Source of the DNA: Phoronis australis
Taxonomy: Eukaryota; Phoronida; Phoronidae
DNA: 62,000 nt
Direction: 5' to 3'
Assembly: GCA_002633005.1 (NCBI GenBank)
Contig: NMRA01000048.1
Span: 812,416-874,415 of the forward strand
Positions 45,361 to 56,600 of this stretch are shown piece after piece; the stretch's first letter is position 1, and every line of letters starts with the position of its first letter. The notes under the pieces were generated by a model. It made no database searches. It saw only the letters and a list, made by a program, of their open reading frames with translations, and had not been told where the DNA came from. A program made the position numbers and the translations under genes.

Positions 45361-47950
45361 TAGTATAGAAGAATTCATTGGAGATGGACTAGCATGGTTG
45401 ATACCAACCGTTAATATTTTTCAAAAAACAATTTGACCTATTTTAAATTAGTAATTGCCCCGTCACCAGTGTTCGTCCATTTTAAACAGGTAAGATTTGC
45501 CAAGAATTTGGGTTACAATGTCCTCGTATGCCTTTAATTTTTTGGTTTCTTTCCAATACTGCGGGACAAGACCTTCACGGTAAATTCTTTATAGTGAGTA
45601 ATTAGATTTTCTACATGAACACATTGGTCACGCTACCTGCTAAAAATAACCTGACTATCAGACTTTCCAAACGCTCTATAGTCTCACTTTGTGCCTCAAT
45701 GTCGATTCTGAATTGTTTATTACGTTTGTTATTTTTTTTCACATGGAATGGAGTATTGTCCTTTACATGGTAAATACTTTCTCTTTGAAACTGTTTGTAA
45801 TTGTGTTGGTATAATCACAACCGAAAATTGAAATTCAGTCCATTTTAGACAATTTTCTGGATATCATGTCATTGGCGAGATCATATTTTCAAATTATCAC
45901 GTCTGGCTGTGTTGACCGAGCCCTGCCAAAAAGAGACGTAGATAGCAAGTGATAAAGATTGGATGAGCGTGGTAATGTCGTCAAACGTCGAAGGGCTTTG
46001 GTTAACATTGGCAGCTGAACTGTGGGGAAATGCCTTTTTAGGGTACGCGTGCCATCATACAAACAAAGGTCTCGCGTCTAATTCAAGAGAAATAAAATAT
46101 TTGCTGACGCAATCAGCACCCGGGATCTAATCTCCAAATTCTAAAGTTATCTTGTAGTTTTCGTTATACATTTGCAGTGCTAACTCAAAATAAGTCATTC
46201 TGGTTACGCAGATGAGTGTATATTTTTTACTGGCACTTTATGACCCCAAAATCTCAGTCACAAACTCAATTAAAAACTCCAGAATTCGAGTAAAAAGTCG
46301 AAATTTTAAGGTCAGAGGCGAACTTACGGTTTCAATGTTGGGGTCATCAAGAGCAAACTAGAATTAGCCAACCATCCACGCGAACATAATGAACCTGAGC
46401 AAAAGAATAAGAGACATTTATCTTGAGTTAGCACAAAAGTAGAACGGAAAATTACAAAAATAGTATTGAGTTCTTATTCGAGTTCAAAGATTAAACTCTG
46501 GACGTGTTTGAAAAAGATTGACAAAACAGCAACTGATTAAGTGTCTCCACTTATTCGGTGTTAAGTTAATGCAACACATTTCGTGGTGGGGGGGGGGCTC
46601 TCCTTTGGTTGGAGGAGTGGCTCGGTTGTGTATTCGTCACTCTGATGAATGGGTGTTTTACATTTCCGGAATCTTCTCAGCTAAGCCATTTCTGCTCTGG
46701 CAGGTAGTTTTGTTCAAGTAGTATTTTACCCTCCGGGGTACAGTTTCCGTCGGGTAAGTATTTTTGCTTCGTGTTTAATGTGGTATCGCCTGGATTTATT
46801 TACCAAACGAATTGTCTGCAGAAAGTGGTTACAAACGGTTGGCGAAAGCTGTATTTTCTCGATAGCTAGAGTTTCGCCTTTTATTATTGTCTCAGAAGAG
46901 CAAGTCATTTGGCATTGTCTCGGATAATATTTCTATTTTCCCGGTATAGTCAATCTGGATTTTTGATATGCGACGGTCCCCGTAGAATTGGCGTTTTAAG
47001 TGGCTATAAATTAGCGTTTTTATTTTGACAACTTACGGATCTCAACTAAATGTTTCTTACTCGAATGAGGAGTGATTTCTGGGTTTGCACATACTAAACG
47101 TGACGTCACTTTTCGATTCTCGGCCCATAACATGACACCCCGTGACAAGCTGACATGTGGAGGTGGTCTTAAACAAAAACTAACTATTAATTTTCCGAAG
47201 CCCTGAACTCAAATTTGACTAAGTATCAATATGTGACTAAGTACCAATATGAGACCTATTTCCTAACGGTAAGTGAGGTAAATCAAAGTCTGTTTTTGTG
47301 ACCGAAGTAATTACTGTGGTATACAAAGGAAAGTCCCGAATATTTATTTGTGCTCCAGGAAATTTCATCACAACCAACACAAGATGACGGGGGTCATCAT
47401 CTGAAAAAGTTGGTCATTGTTATTTTCAATAAAAGTGTAAGTGGATAGAAACAGACCCAAATCTGAAAATATAGTTTAACTCCGCTCTGACAGCAGATCG
47501 TACATCATGGGAAGAATTCTGACATCCTAACCTGTCGAGGTCGGGCAACTCGACACTGAGGTTTGCGCACCACAGAATCTGCCGGTTCAGATCAAAGACA
47601 ACATGCTGTTGTCACGGTGGTTCATTAATCCGCATCAGGCTACCGATGTTACCATCAACGGAGTGGTTTTGAAAGTTTATAAATGCCACATTTGAATAGT
47701 TCGTGAAAAACACAAGTGATTAGGTTTTTGAATTTGGAAAATTGGCCAAGAAATGTGACTTTTACAACCTAAAACATTTCTTTCATGTTGAAATGATGTA
47801 TTCCTAGCTAATTCTACAGGGTGTGTAACCCCAAGTCAAACTGTCAATATTTAAAGTTTCTAGACTCGAGTTTGGCGAATAAGAGGATTAAAATTCAAAT
47901 CAAACCAAATTTTTTCTATATTGCAGTAAAATCTCCACCAATTTAGGATG
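45361..47950. other. Spacer without recognised genes
   Basis: No exon, RNA gene or terminal repeats recognised. A poly-G run is at about 46586. Short open frames have no recognisable domain. Confidence 0.45.
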
Positions 47951-49710
47951 CAATATTGTGGACAGATGTAACAACCAATATTGTGGACAGATGTAACAAC
48001 CAATATTGTGGACAGATGTAACAACCAATATTGTGGACAGATGTAACAACCAATATTGTGGACAGATGTAACAACCAATATTGTGGACAGATGTAACAAC
48101 CAATATTGTGGACAGATGTAACAACCAATATTGTGGACAGATGTAACAACCAATATTGTGGACAGATGTAACAACCAATATTGTGGACAGATGTAACAAC
48201 CAATATTGTGGACAGATGTAACAACCAATATTGTGGACAGATGTAACAACCAATATTGTGGACAGATGTAACAACCAATATTGTGGACAGATGTAACAAC
48301 CAATATTGTGGACAGATGTAACAACCAATATTGTGGACAGATGTAACAACCAATATTGTGGACAGATGTAACAACCAATATTGTGGACAGATGTAACAAC
48401 CAATATTGTGGACAGATGTAACAACCAATATTGTGGACAGATGTAACAACCAATATTGTGGACAGATGTAACAACCAATATTGTGGACAGATGTAACAAC
48501 CAATATTGTGGACAGATGTAACAACCAATATTGTGGACAGATGTAACAACCAATATTGTGGACAGATGTAACAACCAATATTGTGGACAGATGTAACAAC
48601 CAATATTGTGGACAGATGTAACAACCAATATTGTGGACAGATGTAACAACCAATATTGTGGACAGATGTAACAACCAATATTGTGGACAGATGTAACAAC
48701 CAATATTGTGGACAGATGTAACAACCAATATTGTGGACAGATGTAACAACCAATATTGTGGACAGATGTAACAACCAATATTGTGGACAGATGTAACAAC
48801 CAATATTGTGGACAGATGTAACAACCAATATTGTGGACAGATGTAACAACCAATATTGTGGACAGATGTAACAACCAATATTGTGGACAGATGTAACAAC
48901 CAATATTGTGGACAGATGTAACAACCAATATTGTGGACAGATGTAACAACCAATATTGTGGACAGATGTAACAACCAATATTGTGGACAGATGTAACAAC
49001 CAATATTGTGGACAGATGTAACAACCAATATTGTGGACAGATGTAACAACCAATATTGTGGACAGATGTAACAACCAATATTGTGGACAGATGTAACAAC
49101 CAATATTGTGGACAGATGTAACAACCAATATTGTGGACAGATGTAACAACCAATATTGTGGACAGATGTAACAACCAATATTGTGGACAGATGTAACAAC
49201 CAATATTGTGGACAGATGTAACAACCAATATTGTGGACAGATGTAACAACCAATATTGTGGACAGATGTAACAACCAATATTGTGGACAGATGTAACAAC
49301 CAATATTGTGGACAGATGTAACAACCAATATTGTGGACAGATGTAACAACCAATATTGTGGACAGATGTAACAACCAATATTGTGGACAGATGTAACAAC
49401 CAATATTGTGGACAGATGTAACAACCAATATTGTGGACAGATGTAACAACCAATATTGTGGACAGATGTAACAACCAATATTGTGGACAGATGTAACAAC
49501 CAATATTGTGGACAGATGTAACAACCAATATTGTGGACAGATGTAACAACCAATATTGTGGACAGATGTAACAACCAATATTGTGGACAGATGTAACAAC
49601 CAATATTGTGGACAGATGTAACAACCAATATTGTGGACAGATGTAACAACCAATATTGTGGACAGATGTAACAACCAATATTGTGGACAGATGTAACAAC
49701 CAATATTGTG
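47951..49710. repeat. 25-bp satellite-like array, about 70 identical copies
   Basis: CAATATTGTGGACAGATGTA plus ACAAC repeats for 1760 bases with no difference that I can see, and ends against the N at 49711. CAATATTG in each unit is a palindrome. The minus strand is open in all three frames because the unit has no stop there and its length is not a multiple of three, which produces artefactual frames of about 600 codons. Perfect identity means very recent expansion or collapse/extension by the assembler. Confidence 0.95.
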
Positions 49711-49711
49711 N
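49711..49711. other. Assembly join (single N)
   Basis: A lone N separates the 25-bp array from unrelated sequence starting AGTATTGTAGCCCC, so the true array length and adjacency are unknown. Confidence 0.95.
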
Positions 49712-49759
49712 AGTATTGTAGCCCCTATATGGCCAACCGAGGGGCTACGTGTTGCCTAC

Positions 49760-49999
49760 TAGATGGCCCCGCGTTGGTTTGAATGCGCTAAATCTCCCCT
49801 TACTCCCAGCTCTCCTAATGTTGTTTATCCATTTTTCACGAAGTTCTTGGTTTGCAGGGAACTCATAAAAACTCAGATTTTTATCTCTCTTGTTGTTTTT
49901 GAAGCAGCCAAGAACACAACAAGTGTATCCGCCGTAAGTTTTATGCTTGTTACTATGGCCGCTTTCGGAATCCCGACCACAGCACCCACAATGCACCAT
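49760..49999 (-). CDS. THAP-domain exon, second in the window (partial gene)
   Basis: On the minus strand ATG at 49999 opens 80 codons ending at a donor-like GTAGGC. After a Cys/Ser-rich lead, residues 25-80 read YTCCVLGCFKNN, NLSFYEFPANQ, REKWINNIRR and FSAFKPTRGHL. This is a THAP finger with its Cys pair (C27 or C28, and C32), the [ST]F-x-x-FP block and the invariant Trp (W57). The C-x2-H pair is expected in the next exon, which would lie left across the 25-bp array and the N. Intron position after FKPTRGHL differs from the THAP exon at 106-203, so the two are not recent copies. Host gene and transposase remain equally possible. Confidence 0.55.
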
Positions 50000-51212
50000 A
50001 TTAACCTAATTTCAATATGGCGTCGCTGCAAATCCGCTAATACCAAACTATCGGGCAGCAGTTGGATTTTGAGGTTAGCCAAGTGTCATCGTACAATTCT
50101 TGGCATGCTAAATATACTGCAATGATTATGATTATGAATCTGTTTTTTCGTCAGATAGCAAATTTATTACTGGAAATATTGTGTTTTCTGATTATCCACC
50201 TTTGGCGACCCTTTACGAAAAAAACAATTCCCACCAGCAGTATATCCTCGACCATTTTGTGTTTATGTCCTAGTGCGTGTCGATATCACAGTCCACAAGT
50301 AAAAAAACTTCAAGACAACGTTGTATAAGATACTCAAAACTAATTTTGAAGTGAACGATCGATACCCAATAACAGTACTAGAAAATGTAAAACAAACCGC
50401 ATTTCAGGTGTTCTTTAACTAACCCATTAAAAATTTTATGAATGAGTTACAACATAGAATGCACAACGCGAAGCTGTTTTAGTTGCTTCTAAAGAATTTT
50501 TAAATAACCGTGTTCATTTGATTTTAAATTGGCTGCCAAATAATAAACCGATACTTTTACTTTATTGTATTTGTAAAATTAAATTCTCATGTTTTTTAGC
50601 TTTAGCATATCGTTCTTTATAATACTTTCAAAGGCCGTATTCAGTTTGTGTGCCCATCTGGTGCATCAGGTTAAATGTGTCGTTTTGGTCGAGCTCATCT
50701 GGTAGGCAATCGAATAAAACTAAGCCATGTGGTACCTAATTATTAACTGCTGTCTCGTAGCACCTTGTGCCCATTCGACAGTTTGTACGTGTGCCCATCT
50801 GGTATTTCAGGTAACGTTTTCCGGTTTGTTCGACCCCATCTAATAGGTAATCGACCAATACCCATTTGGTATCGTGTACCTATCTGCTACCCCCTAACAA
50901 CGTACATAGTTTAATTGTCATGATAATGCTTTAACCATAAAGCGAAACGTTGATCATGAAAATCTACGTAGCTGCGCTGATTTTTAAATTTCCTTGTACT
51001 TAATCGTTCTGCCTTACCCATCTAGTACCCTAAATGTTTACTGCTGTTTCGTGGTGCCAAAGATACTCTATAGTCAATGGTGGTACCTTGTACCAAACTG
51101 CTTCGTACCACGTGACCACTTTTGTGTACAGAGCCGTGACCTCAAAGGCCACGTAAACGTCCACTCTCGTGTTGAGTTGTTATTCCCCAACACTGCTTTT
51201 CTTTATTCCACG
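50000..51212. other. Spacer with an imperfect 80-bp duplication
   Basis: Segments around 50643-50723 and 50780-50860 share GTGTGCCCATCTGGT, CAGGT, and a later TAGG-AATCGA block, with a related fragment near 51015. No gene recognised. Confidence 0.4.
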
Positions 51213-51449
51213 CACACAGTCTGACCATAGTGTAATGTCACACAGTCTGGCCATAGTGTAATGTCACACAGTCTGGCCATAGTGTAATGTCACACAGTCT
51301 GGCCATAGTGTAATGTCACACAGTCTGGCCATAGTGTAATGTCACACAGTCTGGCCATAGTGTAATGTCACACAGTCTGACCATAGTGTAATGTCACACA
51401 GTCTGGCCATAGTGTAATGTCACACAGTCTGGCCATAGTGTAATGTAAC
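51213..51449. repeat. 26-bp tandem repeat, 9 copies
   Basis: CACACAGTCTGGCCATAGTG plus TAATGT; copies differ only by G/A within CTGGCC. Confidence 0.95.
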
Positions 51450-53506
51450 ACAGAAAGGCTCAGTAAACTAAATATCTACAGTTTTTACAAATGCAAGGCC
51501 TGTTGATCGATGCAGTGTGTGTGCTCACTGCTCATTGCATTTTTACTCATGGCACAAAAGCTCTGACACGGTGAGGAAGTTACCTATAAATATCACATGA
51601 CTTGCACATAAAGACGTTCTGTTAACAACGGCTCAGTCTTACATGGTGAGTTAACTGGGAGAGTTGGACCTTTTTCGAGATAGTCTTGACTGTCATTAGT
51701 GCACAGGGGTCTGATACTGACACTCTACTCCCTTTAAGGTCATCGACAGCGTCAGTGAGTTATGTTTTAGATGCGCCAACCGAGGTTTGTGATTGCAGAC
51801 TCGATCTTCTTAGTTTACAGGTCTGTGTGCTCCGTAAGTGTGTCATCCATGTTGTTCATGTTGCCTGCGTTTTATTGCAGTTTTTAATTTCCTCGTCTCT
51901 GAACTGTCAGCTGTGTTAAAAAAACAGGAGGAAGCAACATTAAGCGTTGCCAGTATGAATTTGCTTTTGAGTGTACTTCTCATGTCTTAATTCTAACAAT
52001 ATATCCAAAAATGTCAAGCATAGAACTTCCGAAGGTATCACTGATGTACTCACGATTGGTAATCCTATAGTGACTTGTCATATTTACCTACGACCTTCCC
52101 ATGCTGCACAGCTGGTTTAAGACCATGTACAGGTGTTCCAAATGCAATGTTTCTAACACAATCCTCCCGTATACTATGCAATATTTTATTGTTGTAAGAA
52201 CAGTTATTGTAGTACTTGTATTGGGGTGGATTCAATACATTGAATTTCGGGTACATATGTTAATTGTTAGATAAACGCATATCTTGATCACGACTTCCTA
52301 AATTCAACTGCTTCAGGTGATGAATTATACTGACGTCAACTCTAAAATCTATTTACTCCAACCTACTAGCCTATCTATATTGCCAGGACGTTTCGGTTGG
52401 TCATTTTCCCCGCCATCTTCAGGTGTTACAACGTTCTTAGATGAATGAACAAGAGTGTGTGGTAGTATAGTAGTCACTTATAAATTTTTGTACTGCTCAA
52501 ATACTCAGTGCCCATCCGTGATCACAAAAATTATTATACCGTACAAAAGCTCGCCCAAACTTTCGTCCCGTAACCATACACGTGAACAAATCTATCTGAT
52601 GTCGAATCTCAAAGGTGTTGTCAACAGGGCTGCTGTTAACCGTTGTAATGCTCATGCCCAGTGGAAGCCTCGTGCCACACCGCTATAAGACTAAAAGAGT
52701 CGCCACTCTGTTTCTATGAATTAGGTGTCGACCAGTTGTAGAAAAAAGAAACGTGACTGTCTCTTCAATACCGCCGTACGTATTAACGAGTGCAACGCAT
52801 GGGTTCTCAGAAGAACACGTTAGCGTTCCACGGAAATGAAAGTCTGCGCTTTAGCGATTGGGGAAATGCTGCAATATATGAATTTGACATTTTTTGATAT
52901 ATACCGTTCAATTTCTCATACTCGCTCATGGATGGATTTAATTTCCTAGTGGGAATATTAAAATGCAAAGTTAACAACTCTATAACCGCATATACGCAAA
53001 TGCCACACTGTGGGTTTAGTGTATGCATAGTATCAGGTTATCTCTTCCTGATAGTATTAAGATGTCTATGGGTGTGTGCTTGTTTCAGTATGCATGCATG
53101 TATTCAGTTGATCGTTAACAGACACTTGTCTACGTTCCTTCTCCATTGTTGATCTGCGCATTGATAATTACTGAGCTCGTTGTACAACCATATTTTCACT
53201 TTCGTTCGCAACCATCGTTTGTGGTACAAAATTCGCTGACTGCCGTTGTGTTTCTATGTTCCCGCGCCCTGGTTGGGTGACTGCACCGGAACTATTCAGT
53301 TACACCGGTGTTTTGCTGCATCGCGTCGGTTTTGTTTGAATAATTAACATGGAATTCAGGCACTGGACAATACAGCAGGCTGCTTTTATTTGATTTGAAA
53401 GTTATGTGACCCAGAATCACCTATTCTAAAAACTATAACAATAGTATCAGTCCATATTGAATTTAATTCAAATACTTTATGTTTCAGTAAATCAGAGAAA
53501 GAAAGA
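51450..53506. other. Region upstream of the arylsulfatase gene
   Basis: No coding exon recognised. A hammerhead-like motif lies at about 52380-52430. CpG-richer DNA at about 53260-53330 could be the promoter area. TATGTTTCAG just before 53488 looks like an acceptor, so a separate 5'UTR exon is possible. Confidence 0.4.
52378..52432 (-). ncRNA. Possible degenerate hammerhead-type motif
   Basis: On the minus strand CTGAAGA (matching CUGANGA) is followed by TGGCGGGG, a spacer, CCAACC, then GAAACGTC, with cleavage expected after GTC. This order matches the Penelope-type hammerheads, but stem II is poor (TGG with CCA) and stem I does not pair at its first position. No Penelope coding sequence was recognised beside it. 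It is probably a remnant, if real. Confidence 0.3.
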
Positions 53507-53642
53507 ATGCCAAGGCTCGATACACTATCTACAAGCTCAGTGTGCCTTCTTGTCCTGATTGTAAATATTTTGCAAGTTGACGGAAAATCACAACCAAACA
53601 TCGTCTATGTTTTTGCAGATGATTACGGATTTAATGACATTG
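53507..53642 (+). CDS. Arylsulfatase exon 1: signal peptide and first metal-binding pair
   Basis: ATG at 53507 was chosen because a hydrophobic signal peptide follows at once and no earlier in-frame ATG precedes the family's conserved start. It ends ADDYGFNDI with one base of a Gly codon before GTAAAT. Confidence 0.88.
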
Positions 53643-56600
53643 GTAAATGTTTGAGAAAACTCCTTCAGTATACTATAGAAAGGTTTATAGTTGCTCTTTG
53701 GTTATGGTTTGTAACTCAAGGTGAGTTTACTTACGAGAAATCATCTTTCTTCTGACGATGACTGGTGTGTTAGATCAAAAATCCAGTAAAAAGGTAAATT
53801 ACGTTTATGTTATCTTCGTTTTTGCAATGAATATTTGGCAGCTGTTAGATTGTGTACAAGAGTATGTGTCAATCCAAACTTATGAGAGGTTCCAGAGGAA
53901 ACTAGACTCGGCAAAAGTCAGTGTTCTGTTTAACACTTCTTTGATTACATGGACGGCACAGCACTGAAAAAAGTAGCAGGTTATAGCGCCCCCTTGTAGT
54001 GGCTATACAGTTTTGGTACCAGTAAAATGTCCACATACTGTGACCGCATAAAGAGTGTAACTGACTTTTACATGCAATTTTCGGTGTCTCTTTATTTGCA
54101 TTTTGTGTCAGGCTTATGTTAGGATAATATATATACACTGATTCTTCCTCCTGTTTCCAGGTTACCATGGAAGTGAGATCAGGACTCCAACCTTAGACAG
54201 GTTGTGTGCTGAAGGAGTGCGTCTGGAGAACTACTATGTACAGCCAATATGCACTCCATCAAGGAGTACATTTATGTCAGGTCGATATCAGGTGTGAACT
54301 TCATTCGAAAAATTATTTGAGTCATTAGGCAACAGTCACTGTCCGTGGTCACGCCCAGTATGCGTGTACAGCTTTTGGTTCCTACTGAGAAGAAGACGGC
54401 TGTATCTCTTAAACCTTCTGTAGGATCTTTGTTTCCCTATTTTGTTTCTATGAAGTTGGCAACAGATGACGACGACTTTCGGACGGATGCGGCTACAACG
54501 TGCCCCTTAGTGGCAATTTTAGGTGGGTTTTTCATGTTTGCCAGTTCCTTAACGGATTTTTATGAAATTTGGCAAGTAACTTTCTATTAAAAAAGCGATG
54601 ACACCTTTTTGATTCCAGATGGATTGAACGTAATGAACGGCACCTAGTGGCCATTTTTAAAATTATTTCTGAGTCTCTTTTTGCCTTTCGTCTCCCTATC
54701 GGTCAAATCACTCTAAGGATCCTTGTAAATCCTTGGAATGTGTTAGTGGGAAGAGCATGAACGACAATAATTTTTGCGCGGCCTCGACTACTGTGGTGCC
54801 CCCCCCCCCCAGGGGAAGTTTTGTTTTTCCGCGTCCGCAGCTGTTTCTCCTAAACCCAGCCCAGCAGGATCTTTATGAAATTTGGAAAGCGCGATTCTAT
54901 GAACGTGACAAAAACGGACAGCGACGATTTTCGGTCGTATCTGACTCACTGTTTTGGCTCCTAGTGACACTTTTAGATTTTTACGTTTTCCTCTGAATCT
55001 TTGGTGCTCCTAAATGGATATTCACGAAATTTGACCAATGAATCTCTGTTGAGCAGATGATAACACACCTTCCCATTTTTGGGTGGATATAAGTTATTTT
55101 ACGCCACCTAGTGGTCATTTTTTACTATTTTGGCGTCGACCTCTTTGGGCCAAAATACTCTAAATCATTGGCATATCTGTTTCTTCCAGATTTGACCTAC
55201 TTTTTGTCCCGTTATCGCCTTTTATTGCCTTTAAGTACTTTTTTGTTACCCACCTCCAAACCGAGTGAAGTATCATGATGAAGGGTGACAAATGAGGTCG
55301 TGTTGTGAGCATTGCTGGTTTGCTTTGCACCACCTAGAGACTGCTTCAGTTTACTAGCATTGCTCCCTTTAGTGGGATTGTTTAAAGTAGCAAGCATGCC
55401 TTGTATCTGTGCTGTACGCGATGAACACCGTGGGCGCATGTCAACGATCCCCGTTTCTTGATCTTGTTCAAAACGATGTGAAAGCAGAAGTATTCAGTCG
55501 GACACAACATTGTACATGTAGGATATAAGAGCACTAATTCATGTGACAGGCAAACATTTAAGAATTGTAAATTTATTATTGTTTATTTGCTGTTATGTCA
55601 TTCCATTCACTAGTCCTGATAATGTGTTCTGTGAAAGGTATATTTCGTTTAATGATGTTCTTGTTTCAGATTCACACTGGTTTACAGCATTCCATCATTT
55701 GGCCAGGGCAGAGAAATGGACTCCCTCTTGATATGCCAACAGTTGCCGACAAATTGTCTGAGTTGGGTTATGATACTCATGCCATTGGTAAATGGCATCT
55801 CGGCTTCTACGAGAAAGAATACACCCCTTGGCATCGAGGATTCCACACTTTCTATGGTAAAGATAAACACCGAGACTTGCTTCTACATGAAGTATTCACT
55901 CATGAACTGGGCTGCGTTCCATGGAGTTAATTTTCGCTAGAAATCTGCGACCACCTCTCTCCCGTTACTACGGGTTCTCAAGTGATCATACAGTTGTTTA
56001 TCATTGTTTGAAGGTGATGCCGGGGTGCACACATAATTTTTCAGTTGTGCTAAGTTTTAACCCATGGAATTATATATTAAGTATAAAGAAAGATGCTAAA
56101 TGTGAACGAAAATGGTGTTTGTACATTTCTAATGAAGTGATCCCTATGATATATAGTTTCACGTTTTCACATCATCTTACTTGGACTCACAGACTGTGAA
56201 TACTTTGCAAACAGCACTTTAAAGAGGCCTGGAACGTGAAAACTCGTAAAAAATAACTTTTAAACAGATCGTGACAAACTACTTACTGGGGATGCTAACG
56301 TGACAATTGTTCACTTTGAATCTTGCAAGAATTTCTAGAAAAATCATCAGATTCATTGTACTTGTTGAGACACAGACGAAATCCCAACCCTTTCATCTCA
56401 ACACAGTTTTCAAATTTTCGGCCCCTAAAATAAATACACACACATGCGTTCAAAGAATTACCCAGTAAACATTCCTCAAGTGCATTTTAGAGTATATTTG
56501 AATACAACTCTACTTTTATTACAAATTTTATACAGTTAGGTCACTTACATCAGTTGCCTTCAAGTGGGATTTGCTGTTCATTGTTTTATTTCATCAGAAG

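Noticed and set aside
47860-49703. Three overlapping reverse-strand open frames of about 590-600 codons
   Set aside because: They are produced by the perfect 25-bp tandem array and have no gene features.
53507-53755. Reading the arylsulfatase start as an 82-residue single-exon protein
   Set aside because: The frame past 53642 has no sulfatase similarity, while splicing at GTAAAT joins exactly to the next conserved block.
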